NCBI GenBank assembly: GCA_903834465.1 | Contig: CAILJB010000064.1 | Coordinates: 1 to 64,000 of the forward strand | Direction of reading: 5' to 3' | Source of the DNA: an uncultured Pseudomonadota bacterium | GTDB lineage: Bacteria; Pseudomonadota; Gammaproteobacteria; Methylococcales; Methylomonadaceae | DNA length: 64,000 bases | Shown here: positions 1 through 8,965 of the stretch, one piece after another | Position numbering within the stretch: the first letter of the stretch is position 1 | Layout: each line of letters opens with the position of its first letter | The notes under the pieces: model-generated | What the model was told of the DNA's origin: nothing | The model's database searches: none | What the model saw: only the letters and a program-made list of their open reading frames with translations | Made by a program: the position numbers and the translations under genes

Positions 1-682
1 GTGCAGCGTTGAACTTTTGACAACTCAGTGATTCAAGTAGTTGAACGCTATAATTTTCAGACCAATCACAAAGATTTCTGCTAGTGTGATTCAGTTGTGC
101 CACCACCTCTCTATTTTTTGGATTACGACGAAATTCTTTAATGTAAGCCTCTTGTGCTTCAGGGAGTTTTCTTAACCTTTCCAAAATAGCACCTAAATTA
201 TCATAAATGTTATTTGAATTAGGATTTATTGCTATTGCCTGACAAAAACAGCTCTCTGCATCTTGAAGTTTTTTTTGTTTCATTAGTGCTACGCCTAAAT
301 TTATATGAGCATCTAACAAATTTGAATTTATGTTTAGAGCTTGTATATAACAAATTTCGGCTTCTGCAAACAATTCGTAAGCTAAATACTGATTTCCCAA
401 ATTAGTTATAGCATCTGCATCATTTGGAAATAATTCAACAGTTTTTCTTTTTACGTTTAATGCGTCAGAAGTTCTACCTAAGTTTTGTAATGAACTGCCC
501 AAAACTTTCCAAGCAAAACTATTATATTTAGGAAATTCAGCAATAAAGGCTTCCGCACTTTCAACCGCATCAACAAATAAACCTTGATTGTAAAGATTAA
601 GTAAATGTTGCTGCTCTTCAATGGTTGGCGATATCATGATAGCCCGTTTATTCTTTAGTTTCTGGGTCACTTTCTTTTTCAT
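1..682 (-). CDS. TPR protein, N-terminal part of an OGT/SPINDLY-like glycosyltransferase (runs off left edge)
   Basis: An open frame on the minus strand starts at ATG 682-680 and runs without a stop past base 1, giving about 227 residues of an unfinished protein. A GAGGA ribosome site lies about 7 bases before the start. After a short lead come at least four tetratricopeptide repeats with the usual G-x-x-L/A-x-x-x-x-A pattern, such as TNLGNQYLAY, INLGVALMKQ and DNLGAILERL. The last visible part carries the segment NLCDWSEN. In bacterial TPR proteins an LCDWS segment commonly marks the junction to a GT41-type O-GlcNAc-transferase-like domain, so the missing C-terminal half is probably that enzyme. 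The TPR assignment is firm and the transferase is inference. In such proteins the TPRs bind acceptor proteins in the cytoplasm. Confidence 0.75.
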   Translation of the reverse strand, partial: MKKKVTQKLKNKRAIMISPTIEEQQHLLNLYNQGLFVDAVESAEAFIAEFPKYNSFAWKVLGSSLQNLGRTSDALNVKRKTVELFPNDADAITNLGNQYLAYELFAEAEICYIQALNINSNLLDAHINLGVALMKQKKLQDAESCFCQAIAINPNSNNIYDNLGAILERLRKLPEAQEAYIKEFRRNPKNREVVAQLNHTSRNLCDWSENYSVQLLESLSCQKFNAA

Positions 683-716
683 AATAAATCCTCGACGGTA
701 GTTTTAATTGATAATT

Positions 717-1328
717 TCAATTTTGCACATCCCAAATCAAGCGTGGATCAAAACTTTTTGCTGCAAACATGGTTAGCACCACAACGGCTGCAAAAGCGGT
801 TGCGGCTGAACCTGCGATAACTTGTGCCACGCCACCTAAGTTCACTAACGAAACTAAAATCGAAATCATAAAAATATCCAACATTGACCAACGCCCCACA
901 AACGCAATAATACGATACATGCGTGTCCATAATTTCGCATTGACTTGCCAGCGGTAATGCACGCACAAAAGCAGTAAAGTCAAACCAAGTAATTTTAAGA
1001 GCGGTACTAAAATGCTTGCGACTAAAACGAGCATCGCAATGGGCAACATGTTACCGTGAATCAACGCGATAATGCCGCCCAAAATGGTATGTGGTTCACC
1101 CACGCCTAAACGTGTGACGGTCATAATCGGAAACAAATTCGCGGGAATATACAACGCAAAACCGCTTATCAATAAGGCTAACGTGCGTTGAAAACTGTGT
1201 GGCAAACGGGCGTGTACTGTGCTGCCACAACGTGAACAATGTGTTGATGTAGCACTTTTGGGTGTTAATTTCCCACAATCATGACAGCGATATAACCTTT
1301 GTGTCATTGCCGTATTATTTTTTTTCAT
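717..1328 (-). CDS. PqiA-type inner-membrane protein, C-terminal-half unit
   Basis: A 203-residue PqiA-family protein. Two CxxC pairs near the N-terminus (CHDC and CSRC, residues about 15-35) form a zinc ribbon and are followed by about four membrane segments. PqiA proteins belong to the Pqi/Let lipid-transport systems, where they sit in the inner membrane beside an MCE-domain PqiB. It overlaps the upstream PqiA-like gene by 14 bases, so the two are cotranscribed. Together they are about 410 residues, close to the 417 of E. coli PqiA, which carries both units in one chain. No pqiB or pqiC follows; the next gene is the TPR protein. Confidence 0.8.
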   Translation of the reverse strand: MKKNNTAMTQRLYRCHDCGKLTPKSATSTHCSRCGSTVHARLPHSFQRTLALLISGFALYIPANLFPIMTVTRLGVGEPHTILGGIIALIHGNMLPIAMLVLVASILVPLLKLLGLTLLLLCVHYRWQVNAKLWTRMYRIIAFVGRWSMLDIFMISILVSLVNLGGVAQVIAGSAATAFAAVVVLTMFAAKSFDPRLIWDVQN

Positions 1329-1938
1329 GTGAATTCAACTGCTCAATGCGTTGCCAAAATAATGTGCTATCAAAATTACTCGCTAACATCACCGTCACCA
1401 GTAAAAGTAAAACAAACGCCGTTAAGCCTAAACCAAATTTTAATTCTGCCATCGAAGCAAGTTTTACACAGGCGACAATGATGCCAAGTAAATAAACTTC
1501 AAGCATTGCCCATTCATCAATATGTTGCAGTGTGCGTAACCAAAGACTTAGATGACGATTGGCGCGATTGAAATATAAATGACCGCTAATCAGCAGCGAT
1601 AACACAATGCTTAAAATGGGAAATAATACGCTGGCTAAAAAAACCACGAGTGCTACCGCCCACATGCCTTCGTCAAATAACGTCATCACACCGCTCCAAA
1701 GCGTCCCATCGTGTGCATTCCCTAAAACTTTAATCCCAACGATGGGCAATAAATTCGCCGGAAAAAGTAAAAATAAACCAGTTAGTGACAGTGCAAAGGT
1801 TCGGGCAATACTGTCCGTACGCGGGTGATGCAATAAATAGCGACAACGCGGACAATGTGCCTTTTCACCAACAACGGGCGTGTTGCGGCGTAATAGCAAA
1901 TCACATTCAGGACAGGCAAGGTAGTTCGAAATTTTCAT
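1315..1938 (-). CDS. PqiA-type inner-membrane protein, N-terminal-half unit
   Basis: A PqiA-family protein of about 207 residues. It opens with a CPEC...CPRC zinc ribbon and continues with about four hydrophobic segments and the family-like stretch FPANLLPI. The frame could start at GTG 1962, but ATG 1938 puts the zinc ribbon right after the start as in relatives; neither start has a good Shine-Dalgarno, so the choice is tentative. It is the first gene of a two-gene minus-strand operon with the next PqiA unit, and it faces away from pilB with fewer than 100 bases between. Probable role: membrane partner in lipid trafficking or envelope stress. The partner MCE protein is not in the window. Confidence 0.78.
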   Translation of the reverse strand: MKISNYLACPECDLLLRRNTPVVGEKAHCPRCRYLLHHPRTDSIARTFALSLTGLFLLFPANLLPIVGIKVLGNAHDGTLWSGVMTLFDEGMWAVALVVFLASVLFPILSIVLSLLISGHLYFNRANRHLSLWLRTLQHIDEWAMLEVYLLGIIVACVKLASMAELKFGLGLTAFVLLLLVTVMLASNFDSTLFWQRIEQLNSHEKK

Positions 1939-2034
1939 GGAGTTAATTTTAACGTATGACACTGTGTCATCGGGTGATTGATGATAGAATTTTCGCCATT
2001 ATTTCTGATTTATTCCGCTTTTGAGAGCGTCATT

Positions 2035-3741
2035 ATGGCTACAGTTAACGATTTGCAATTTAATAGTCTCATCAACAATTTAATTAAAGAAGGTTTTTTA
2101 ACCGCTCCCGATGCCCAAAAGCATTATCAAGATGCACAAAAACAAGGTGTTTCGCTAATCAACTATCTGGTTACTCGTAAAATTGTGAATTCCACATTGA
2201 TTGCGTCAAAAATTTCATTGGAATTTGGTGTACCGATTTTTGATTTAGATGTGATTGATACTCAACATTTGCCAAGCGATTTGATAAGCAATGTTTTGAT
2301 TCAAAAATACCATGTTTTACCTTTACACGTTCGGGGTACGACATTATTTGTCGCCATTTCAGACCCGCGCAGTTTTCAAGGATTTGATGAAATTAAATTT
2401 AGTAGTCGCTTAAATCCTGAGCCAATTTTAGTAGAAGAACACAAATTAGCCAAAACCATAGAGCGGTTAATTGAAGCAGCCGATCAATCCATGAGTGATT
2501 TATTGGATTCGGATTTGGATAATTTAGATATTTCCGGTGGTGATGATAATGCTTCTACTACTACGGGCGACACTGAAGATGCGCCGATTGTACGTTTTGT
2601 AAACAAGATTTTGTTAGATGCAATCAAAACAGGCGTTTCGGATATTCATCTTGAACCGTATGAAAAAGTATTTCGCATCCGCTATCGCTCTGACGGCATG
2701 CTACACCAAATTGCCGCGCCACCGGCAAGTATTGCAAATCGTATTGTTTCGCGGATAAAAGTGATGTCGAAAATGGATATTGCTGAGCGACGTGTTCCGC
2801 AAGATGGTCGTATTAAAATGATTTTATCGAAAACCCGCGCCATTGATTTTCGGGTAAATACTTGTCCTACATTGTTTGGCGAAAAAGTGGTGTTACGGAT
2901 TTTAGACCCAACAAACGCGCAATTAGGCATTGAAAAATTAGGTTTTGAACCAGAACAGCAAAAATTATTTTTAGATGCTATTCACAAACCTTACGGGATG
3001 GTACTTGTTACAGGCCCGACAGGAAGTGGTAAAACCGTAACATTATATACGGGCTTAAATATTCTCAATACGCCTGAACGCAATATTTCAACGGCTGAAG
3101 ACCCCGTGGAAATTACGGTAGAAGGCATCAATCAAGTCAACGTCAATCCTAAAGCGGGCTTGTCTTTTGCTTCCGCATTACGCGCCTTTTTACGGCAAGA
3201 TCCTGACATTATTATGGTAGGCGAGATTCGCGATTTAGAAACTGCTGAAATTGCGGTTAAAGCCGCACAAACGGGGCATTTAGTGTTATCGACGTTGCAT
3301 ACTAATGACGCGCCACAAACGTTAAATCGACTCATGCAAATGGGGATTCCGCCATTCAACATTGTTTCGGCAGTAAATCTGATTATGGCGCAACGATTAG
3401 CGCGACGTTTATGTGAAGCGTGCAAAGTTCCCGTCGAATATCCTGAAAGTTTGTTAATTGCCGCAGGCTTTAAGCAACAAGAACTAAGACAACTAAAGCT
3501 CTTTAAAGCAGTTGGATGTGAAGCATGTAGCGGCGGTTTTAAAGGACGTGTGGGGATTTATCAAGTGATGACGCTAAGTGAAAAAATGCGAATGTTAATT
3601 CTAAATGGCGGCAACACGATGCAACTTGCCGAACAGGCTACGGCAGAAGGTATTAACGATTTACGCGCATCGGGATTAAATAAAGTGCGTTTGGGCGTGA
3701 CGAGTCTTGAAGAAATTGATCGTGTCACAACCGAAAACTAA
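2035..3741 (+). CDS. pilB: Type IV pilus assembly ATPase PilB
   Basis: The hexameric cytoplasmic ATPase that powers pilus extension. From ATG 2035 it is 568 residues, the usual length for PilB. The frame extends to a TTG at 1978, but the N-terminus after 2035 matches the family and a GAGAG sits just before it. Domains: an N-terminal MshEN/N1 region (about 1-160), the N2 region, then the RecA-like ATPase with Walker A GPTGSGKT (about 327-334), Walker B IIMVGEIRD (about 392-400) and His box LSTLHTNDAP. The C-terminal part has the four-cysteine zinc site (CEAC twice). pilC and pilD follow within a few bases, the classic pilBCD order. No pilin gene is adjacent. Confidence 0.96.
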   Translation: MATVNDLQFNSLINNLIKEGFLTAPDAQKHYQDAQKQGVSLINYLVTRKIVNSTLIASKISLEFGVPIFDLDVIDTQHLPSDLISNVLIQKYHVLPLHVRGTTLFVAISDPRSFQGFDEIKFSSRLNPEPILVEEHKLAKTIERLIEAADQSMSDLLDSDLDNLDISGGDDNASTTTGDTEDAPIVRFVNKILLDAIKTGVSDIHLEPYEKVFRIRYRSDGMLHQIAAPPASIANRIVSRIKVMSKMDIAERRVPQDGRIKMILSKTRAIDFRVNTCPTLFGEKVVLRILDPTNAQLGIEKLGFEPEQQKLFLDAIHKPYGMVLVTGPTGSGKTVTLYTGLNILNTPERNISTAEDPVEITVEGINQVNVNPKAGLSFASALRAFLRQDPDIIMVGEIRDLETAEIAVKAAQTGHLVLSTLHTNDAPQTLNRLMQMGIPPFNIVSAVNLIMAQRLARRLCEACKVPVEYPESLLIAAGFKQQELRQLKLFKAVGCEACSGGFKGRVGIYQVMTLSEKMRMLILNGGNTMQLAEQATAEGINDLRASGLNKVRLGVTSLEEIDRVTTEN

Positions 3742-3753
3742 AAGGTCTAATCT

Positions 3754-4986
3754 ATGGCAGAGCAAAAAAAAGTACCCGTTAAAGAAATTGAATTTATCTG
3801 GACAGGTAAAGATAAATTTCGCAGAAAAGCCTCGGGAGAGATTTTCGCAGTTGATGAAAAAACGGCACAAGTTGAATTACGCCGTAGAGGGATTAACGTC
3901 ACGCATTTGAAGAAAAAACCACAATCTATTTTCAGTAAAAAAATTCAAAAAATAACGCCTGCTGATATTGCAATTTTTGCACGGCAATTAGCAACAATGC
4001 TTAATGCAGGGGTTCCAGTCGTACAAGCATTAGATATTGTCGGGCAAGGAAATGAAAATCACAGTATGCGGGATTTACTTTTAACGATTAAATCCGATGT
4101 AGAAAATGGTGACAGTTTGACCCAAGCCTTGCGTAAACATCCCAGTTATTTTGATGAATTATTTTGCAATCTTATCGAAGCCGGTGAACGCTCGGGGGTT
4201 TTAGAATCGCTATTGGAGAAAATTGCGACCTATAAAGAAAAAAGTGAATCGATGAAAAAGAAAATCAAAAAAGCCCTGACTTATCCGGTTTCTGTGGTGC
4301 TGATTGCATTTATCGTCACCGCTGTCTTATTAGTTTTCGTTGTTCCTGTATTTGAAGATTTATTTAAAAGTTTTGGCGCAGATTTACCTGCTTTCACCAA
4401 AATGGTCATTGCCATGTCAAAATGGATGCAACAATTTTGGTGGATTATTACCGCCATTTTGGTTGGACTGTTTTATACCTTTAAGTTTTTCAAACGCACG
4501 TCCGAACCGTTTAATTATTTTATCGATAAAACCTTATTAAAAACGTCTGTTGTAGGTGTGATTATTAACAAATCAGCGATTGCGCGATTTTCTCGCACGT
4601 TAGCGACGATGTCAGCAGCAGGTGTGCCATTAGTTGAAGCGTTAGAATCATCTGCGGGAACGTGTGGAAATCGGGTTTATAAAATAGCCGTTTTGAAAGT
4701 GCGTGACGAAGTCGCGGTTGGGCAACGGTTACAATTTGCCATTGCAGAAGCAGGATTATTTCCACACATGGTGCAGCAAATGATTCAAATTGGTGAAGAA
4801 TCGGGTTCGTTAGATGCGATGCTGTCTAAAGTGGCAGATTTTTACGAAGAAGAAGTGGATAATTTAGTCGATAATTTAAGCAGTTTAATGGAACCGATGA
4901 TTATGATGATATTGGGTGTTTTAGTAGGTGGTTTAATCGTGGCGATGTATTTGCCGATTTTCAAACTTGGTTCGGCGATACACTAA
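3754..4986 (+). CDS. pilC: Type IV pilus inner-membrane platform protein PilC
   Basis: 410 residues, normal for PilC/GspF. The protein has two repeated T2SSF domains: the first begins about residue 70 (FARQLATMLNAGVPVVQAL) and the second about residue 275 (FSRTLATMSAAGVPLVEAL). Each is followed by a hydrophobic segment, and there are three membrane spans in all. It is the inner-membrane platform that couples PilB rotation to pilin insertion. It starts 12 bases after pilB and its TAA overlaps the pilD ATG by one base, so pilBCD is one translationally coupled operon. An upstream ATG at 3707 in the same region is in another frame and is ignored. Confidence 0.96.
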   Translation: MAEQKKVPVKEIEFIWTGKDKFRRKASGEIFAVDEKTAQVELRRRGINVTHLKKKPQSIFSKKIQKITPADIAIFARQLATMLNAGVPVVQALDIVGQGNENHSMRDLLLTIKSDVENGDSLTQALRKHPSYFDELFCNLIEAGERSGVLESLLEKIATYKEKSESMKKKIKKALTYPVSVVLIAFIVTAVLLVFVVPVFEDLFKSFGADLPAFTKMVIAMSKWMQQFWWIITAILVGLFYTFKFFKRTSEPFNYFIDKTLLKTSVVGVIINKSAIARFSRTLATMSAAGVPLVEALESSAGTCGNRVYKIAVLKVRDEVAVGQRLQFAIAEAGLFPHMVQQMIQIGEESGSLDAMLSKVADFYEEEVDNLVDNLSSLMEPMIMMILGVLVGGLIVAMYLPIFKLGSAIH

Positions 4987-5852
4987 TGCAACTTTTTAAC
5001 GAATTAGTTTTATTGACCACGCCTTATGCGTTTACGGTGTTAATGGGTGTTGTTGGTTTATTGGTGGGCAGTTTTTTGAATGTGGTGATTTATCGTTTGC
5101 CCATCATGATGCAGCGGCAATGGCATAGCGACTGTTTAGCGTATTTGAAGCTGGATGAAAAATCACAACCATACGAGATATTTAATCTCGCCTTGCCTGC
5201 GTCACGTTGTCCGCATTGCAAAGCACAGATTTTGGCACGGCATAATATTCCTGTGTTGAGTTATTTATGGTTGCGGGGGCGATGTGCTTCTTGTGAACAG
5301 CCCATTGCACAACGCTATCCTTTCACGGAATTTTTCACGGCGTTAGCGTCGATGATAGTGGCATGGCATTTTGGCTACGGTGAACAGGCGGCAGCGGCAT
5401 TGTTATTGACATGGGTGTTAATCACATTAAGTCTTATCGATTTAGACCATCAATTATTGCCCGATATTATCGTGTTACCGATGTTATGGGTGGGGTTAAT
5501 TTTAAGTTTATTTAACGTTTTTACAGATAGTTCGAGCAGCATTATCGGTGCATCAGGCGGTTATTTATTGTTGTGGTCAGTTTATTACGGTTTCAAATTG
5601 ATTACCGGCAAAGAAGGCATGGGACGTGGTGATTTTAAATTATTAGCCATGTTTGGTGCGTGGTTGGGTTGGCAATATTTGGGATTGATTATTTTGTTGT
5701 CATCATTGGTCGGTGCGACCATCGGTATCACGTTAATTTCTCTCAACAAGCAAAAACGCGATACACCCATTCCGTTTGGCCCTTATTTAGCGATGGCAGG
5801 ATGGATTGCATTGTTGTGGGGGGATAGATTGAATGCGTGGTATTTTGGGTGA
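4986..5852 (+). CDS. pilD: Type IV prepilin leader peptidase / N-methyltransferase PilD
   Basis: 288 residues, typical for PilD. It cleaves the prepilin leader and methylates the new N-terminus in the inner membrane. The N-terminal GSFLNVVIYRLP signature is present. Next comes the zinc-binding loop with two CxxC pairs (CPHC and CASC) of the methyltransferase part, then the two catalytic aspartate motifs, LIDLDHQLLPD and GMGRGDFKLLA (the GxGD motif). About seven membrane spans are visible. It is coupled to pilC by a TAATG overlap. coaE and yacG, which often follow in gammaproteobacteria, are absent; yciO comes next after 79 bases. Confidence 0.95.
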   Translation: MQLFNELVLLTTPYAFTVLMGVVGLLVGSFLNVVIYRLPIMMQRQWHSDCLAYLKLDEKSQPYEIFNLALPASRCPHCKAQILARHNIPVLSYLWLRGRCASCEQPIAQRYPFTEFFTALASMIVAWHFGYGEQAAAALLLTWVLITLSLIDLDHQLLPDIIVLPMLWVGLILSLFNVFTDSSSSIIGASGGYLLLWSVYYGFKLITGKEGMGRGDFKLLAMFGAWLGWQYLGLIILLSSLVGATIGITLISLNKQKRDTPIPFGPYLAMAGWIALLWGDRLNAWYFG

Positions 5853-5931
5853 GAGATTCTGCCGCACTGGAACAGTGGTGAATGCGCTATAATATTGCAT
5901 CTCCCATTTTTTAGTCTTACCTTAAAACATC

Positions 5932-6552
5932 ATGGCTCATTACCTCGAGATTCATCCCGAAAACCCGCAATTACGTTTAATTCACCGTGCAATTGAGATT
6001 ATTCGCAGCGGCGGCATTATCGTTTATCCAACCGATTCGGCTTACGCGCTGGCATGTCATTTGGACGACAAAGGGGCTTTAGAGCGCATTCGACGCATTC
6101 GACAATTAGACGACAAACATAATTTCACGCTGGTTTGCAAAGATTTAGCGCAAGTGTCTAGTTTTAGCAAAATCGGCAACGATGCGTTTCGTTTGATTAA
6201 ATCTTTAACACCCGATGCGTTTACCTTCATTTTAGAAGCTACCAAAGAAGTGCCGCGTCGTTTGCAACATCCTAAGAAAAAAACCATTGGTATATGTATT
6301 CCCAAAAACACCATCGCGCAAAAATTGGTCGAAGAACTTGGCGAGCCATTATTCACGACCACTCTAATTTTGCCTTCTGATACCGAGGCGTTATCTGATC
6401 CGTATGAAATTCGAGAAAAATTAGACGATTTGGTGGATTTAATTATCGATGCCGGTGTAATTGATTACCAACCGACTACGATTATTGATTGCACAGCGAA
6501 TTCTTGCGTGATTGTGCGGCAAGGCAAAGGCATTGCGCCTACATTGGATTGA
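5932..6552 (+). CDS. yciO: YciO-type member of the TsaC/Sua5 family
   Basis: 206 residues, the same length as E. coli YciO, with a single YrdC/Sua5 domain. Family segments are clear: YPTDSAYALACHL near residue 32, the RIRQL stretch, HNFTLVCKD, and KEVPRRL before KKTIGICIP. The TsaC/Sua5 fold makes threonylcarbamoyl-AMP for tRNA t6A. YciO proteins share the nucleotide-binding pocket, but in E. coli YciO does not replace TsaC, so the exact substrate is open. It lies head-to-tail with the site-2 protease gene, one base apart. Confidence 0.9.
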   Translation: MAHYLEIHPENPQLRLIHRAIEIIRSGGIIVYPTDSAYALACHLDDKGALERIRRIRQLDDKHNFTLVCKDLAQVSSFSKIGNDAFRLIKSLTPDAFTFILEATKEVPRRLQHPKKKTIGICIPKNTIAQKLVEELGEPLFTTTLILPSDTEALSDPYEIREKLDDLVDLIIDAGVIDYQPTTIIDCTANSCVIVRQGKGIAPTLD

Positions 6553-6553
6553 G

Positions 6554-7222
6554 ATGACAGTCATGATGAATGAACTCACGTTAGTGCAACGAATCGTGGT
6601 GTGGATTCTGCCGGTAATTTTTGCAATTACGGTGCATGAAGTCGCGCACGGTTGGATGGCAAAAAAATATGGTGATAACACCGCCGCGATGTTGGGGCGT
6701 TTAACGCTAAATCCGTTTAAACATATCGATTTGGTCGGCACAATCATTTTGCCTGGATTGTTATTGATGACCGGCACGGGGTTTATTTTTGGTTGGGCAA
6801 AACCCGTTCCTGTTGATGCGCGTTATTTCAAAAGACCGCGTCAAAATATGGCCATTGTCGCACTCGCCGGGCCTGTGTCGAATTTACTCATGGCAATTGG
6901 TTGGGCATTGGTGGCGCGTATTGGCGTAACGGTAGGGACGGGAAATGAAACCCTTTCGTTACCGCTCATTTATAGCGGCGTGGCAGGCATTTCGATTAAC
7001 CTCGTATTGATGTTGCTGAATATGTTGCCGATTCCGCCACTTGATGGCAGTCGAATTTTGTCGGGGATTTTGCCGAGTTATTGGGCGTGGCAATTTAATA
7101 AATTAGAACGTTTTGGCTTTATTATCTTACTGGTGATGCTCTATACCAAAGTGCTAAACGTGGTTTTAGATTACCCGTTGTACTTTATTCAACAGTGGTT
7201 TTTTACGCTGGCTGGTTTGTAA
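6554..7222 (+). CDS. Site-2 protease family (M50) membrane metallopeptidase
   Basis: About 222 residues from ATG 6554; alternatives at 6563 and 6566 change little. It is mostly hydrophobic with five or six membrane spans. The zinc site HEVAH lies in the first span (about residue 29), and the second catalytic motif NMLPIPPLDGSR is near residue 160. The central FGWAKPVPVD segment is typical of the small, PDZ-free S2P group found beside tryptophanyl-tRNA synthetase or sua5-like genes in many bacteria. It cleaves within the membrane; the substrate is unknown. It is not RseP, which is longer and carries PDZ domains. It is cotranscribed with yciO. Confidence 0.9.
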   Translation: MTVMMNELTLVQRIVVWILPVIFAITVHEVAHGWMAKKYGDNTAAMLGRLTLNPFKHIDLVGTIILPGLLLMTGTGFIFGWAKPVPVDARYFKRPRQNMAIVALAGPVSNLLMAIGWALVARIGVTVGTGNETLSLPLIYSGVAGISINLVLMLLNMLPIPPLDGSRILSGILPSYWAWQFNKLERFGFIILLVMLYTKVLNVVLDYPLYFIQQWFFTLAGL

Positions 7223-7264
7223 AAAAATCTTTTATTTTGACTCTTTTAAAATTTTAATTATTTC

Positions 7265-8005
7265 ATGAATTCAATTCTTTTAGGCGTAAACATTGACCAT
7301 GTCGCCACCCTTCGTCAAGCGCGAGGCACGCGTTATCCTGATATTTTGCAAGCGGCGTTAGTTGCCGAACAAGCCGGTGCAGACGGTATTACCGCGCATT
7401 TGCGTGAAGACCGTCGTCACATTCAAGACCGCGATATTGATTTACTCAAAGCAAATATTCACACCCGTTTGAACTTAGAAATGGCGGTAACAGATGAAAT
7501 GCTTGCGATTGCGTGCAACGTTCAGCCTCAGGCGTGTTGTTTAGTTCCTGAAAAACGGGCGGAATTAACCACGGAAGGTGGTTTGAATGTACGGGAGAAT
7601 TTGCCGCGTTTGCGTGTTGCTTGTCACAAATTAGCCGATGCAGGTATTGAAGTGTCGCTTTTTATTGACCCCGATGAAGCGCAAATTGACGCGGCGGTAA
7701 AAACGGGCGCACCGGTTATTGAATTACACACCGGTGCGTACGCCGATGCGTCAACTCATGCTCAACAATTGGAAGAATTAGCGCGAATCCAACACGCTGC
7801 TCGTTATGCACATGCTGCCGGATTACAAGTGAATGCAGGACATGGTTTGCATTTTCATAATGTACAAGCCATTTGCGCCATTCCTGAAATCGTCGAACTC
7901 AACATTGGTCATGCGATTATCGCACAAGCGGTTTTTTCAGGATTGGCACAAACGGTGGCAGAATTAAAAACAGTGATGGAAAAAGCACGAGCGTTGGCGT
8001 TATAA
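7265..8005 (+). CDS. pdxJ: Pyridoxine 5'-phosphate synthase
   Basis: 246 residues. It makes pyridoxine 5'-phosphate from 3-amino-1-hydroxyacetone phosphate and 1-deoxyxylulose 5-phosphate, the last ring-forming step of the DXP-dependent vitamin B6 route. The N-terminus [16 protein letters not shown] is diagnostic. [29 protein letters not shown] and the phosphate-binding VNAGHGLH are also intact. It starts 42 bases after the M50 protease and its 3' end overlaps the convergent sigma-54 regulator by 6 bases. It is not next to recO or acpS, its frequent neighbours in gammaproteobacteria. Confidence 0.96.
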   Translation: MNSILLGVNIDHVATLRQARGTRYPDILQAALVAEQAGADGITAHLREDRRHIQDRDIDLLKANIHTRLNLEMAVTDEMLAIACNVQPQACCLVPEKRAELTTEGGLNVRENLPRLRVACHKLADAGIEVSLFIDPDEAQIDAAVKTGAPVIELHTGAYADASTHAQQLEELARIQHAARYAHAAGLQVNAGHGLHFHNVQAICAIPEIVELNIGHAIIAQAVFSGLAQTVAELKTVMEKARALAL

Positions 8006-8965
8006 AGATGTGAAAAAACCGTGTTTTTGCATCCGGTAAAGCAAGGTGTCGCGGGTAATGCCCAATAATTTTGCGGATTTACTGCGATTTCCTTGCGTGC
8101 GGTCAAGGGCTTGATGAATCAAATTTGCTTCTAAGGAATCTAATTTAATGCCCACGCTTGGTAATACAAAATCATGCGATTCCACGCGACTCGATTCATC
8201 TTGAAATTCAATTGGCAAATGTTCGGGTTCAATGATTTGACCCGAAAACAAAATGCTCAACCGTTCACACAAATTTCGTAATTCTCGAATATTTCCCGCC
8301 CATTTATAGTGTTTCAAAAGTTTCAAACTGACTTTGCTAAATTTAGGGGCTGTGATGCCATAATTTTTTTCAAATAAGGTAAAAAAGTGTGCTATCAACA
8401 ATTCAATATCTTCGCTACGTTCGGCTAAACGCGGTAACTCAAATGGCACGACATTTAAACGAAAATATAAATCCGAACGAAATGTTCCGTTATCAATCAA
8501 CGTGGTTAAATCCGAATTAGTTGCGGCAATCACGCGCACATCTACTTTATAAGGGCGAATATCGCCAACGGATAAACATTCGCCAGTGTCTAAAAAACGT
8601 AATAATTTTGCCTGAATCGACAATGGCAATGAATTGATTTCGTCTAAAAATAATGTGCCACCATCTGCGGCTTGCAGTAAACCTTGCGTGTTATGGGTCG
8701 CGCCGGTAAACGAGCCTTTTTTGTGACCAAATAATTCCGATTCAATCAAACTTTCAGGTAAAGCGGCGCAATTGAGGGTTAAAAATTCTTTTTTGGCGCG
8801 GGGACTCGCATTTTTAATGGCGTGAGCAAACACTTCTTTGCCCGTTCCTGTGTCGCCTTTTAATAAAACCGTGACATCGGTTGCCGCTACAATTCTTGCG
8901 CTCCGAATGAGCGAATCTAACGCGGGTGATTGACCAATAATAGTTGTGAAATTATCCATAATCAT
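8000..8965 (-). CDS. Sigma-54-dependent activator lacking a receiver domain (PspF-like layout)
   Basis: 321 residues: an AAA+ sigma-54 interaction domain (about 8-235) with the Walker A variant GDTGTGKE, the sigma-54-contacting loop GSFTGA, Walker B TLFLDEI and the R-finger region, then a C-terminal Fis-type helix-turn-helix (about 285-318, [20 protein letters not shown]). There is no N-terminal receiver, GAF or PAS domain. Such proteins are controlled by a partner protein or by expression, as with PspF. Its ATG overlaps the stop of the TauE/SafE gene by one base (TAATG), and that gene overlaps pyrF. It is therefore the last gene of pyrF - TauE/SafE - regulator. Its target promoter is not evident here. 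Confidence 0.93.
   Translation of the reverse strand: MIMDNFTTIIGQSPALDSLIRSARIVAATDVTVLLKGDTGTGKEVFAHAIKNASPRAKKEFLTLNCAALPESLIESELFGHKKGSFTGATHNTQGLLQAADGGTLFLDEINSLPLSIQAKLLRFLDTGECLSVGDIRPYKVDVRVIAATNSDLTTLIDNGTFRSDLYFRLNVVPFELPRLAERSEDIELLIAHFFTLFEKNYGITAPKFSKVSLKLLKHYKWAGNIRELRNLCERLSILFSGQIIEPEHLPIEFQDESSRVESHDFVLPSVGIKLDSLEANLIHQALDRTQGNRSKSAKLLGITRDTLLYRMQKHGFFTSL

Noticed and set aside
6554-7222. RseP, since it is an M50 protease and bamA is in the window
   Set aside because: Too short, no PDZ domains, and not next to bamA; it is the small S2P type.
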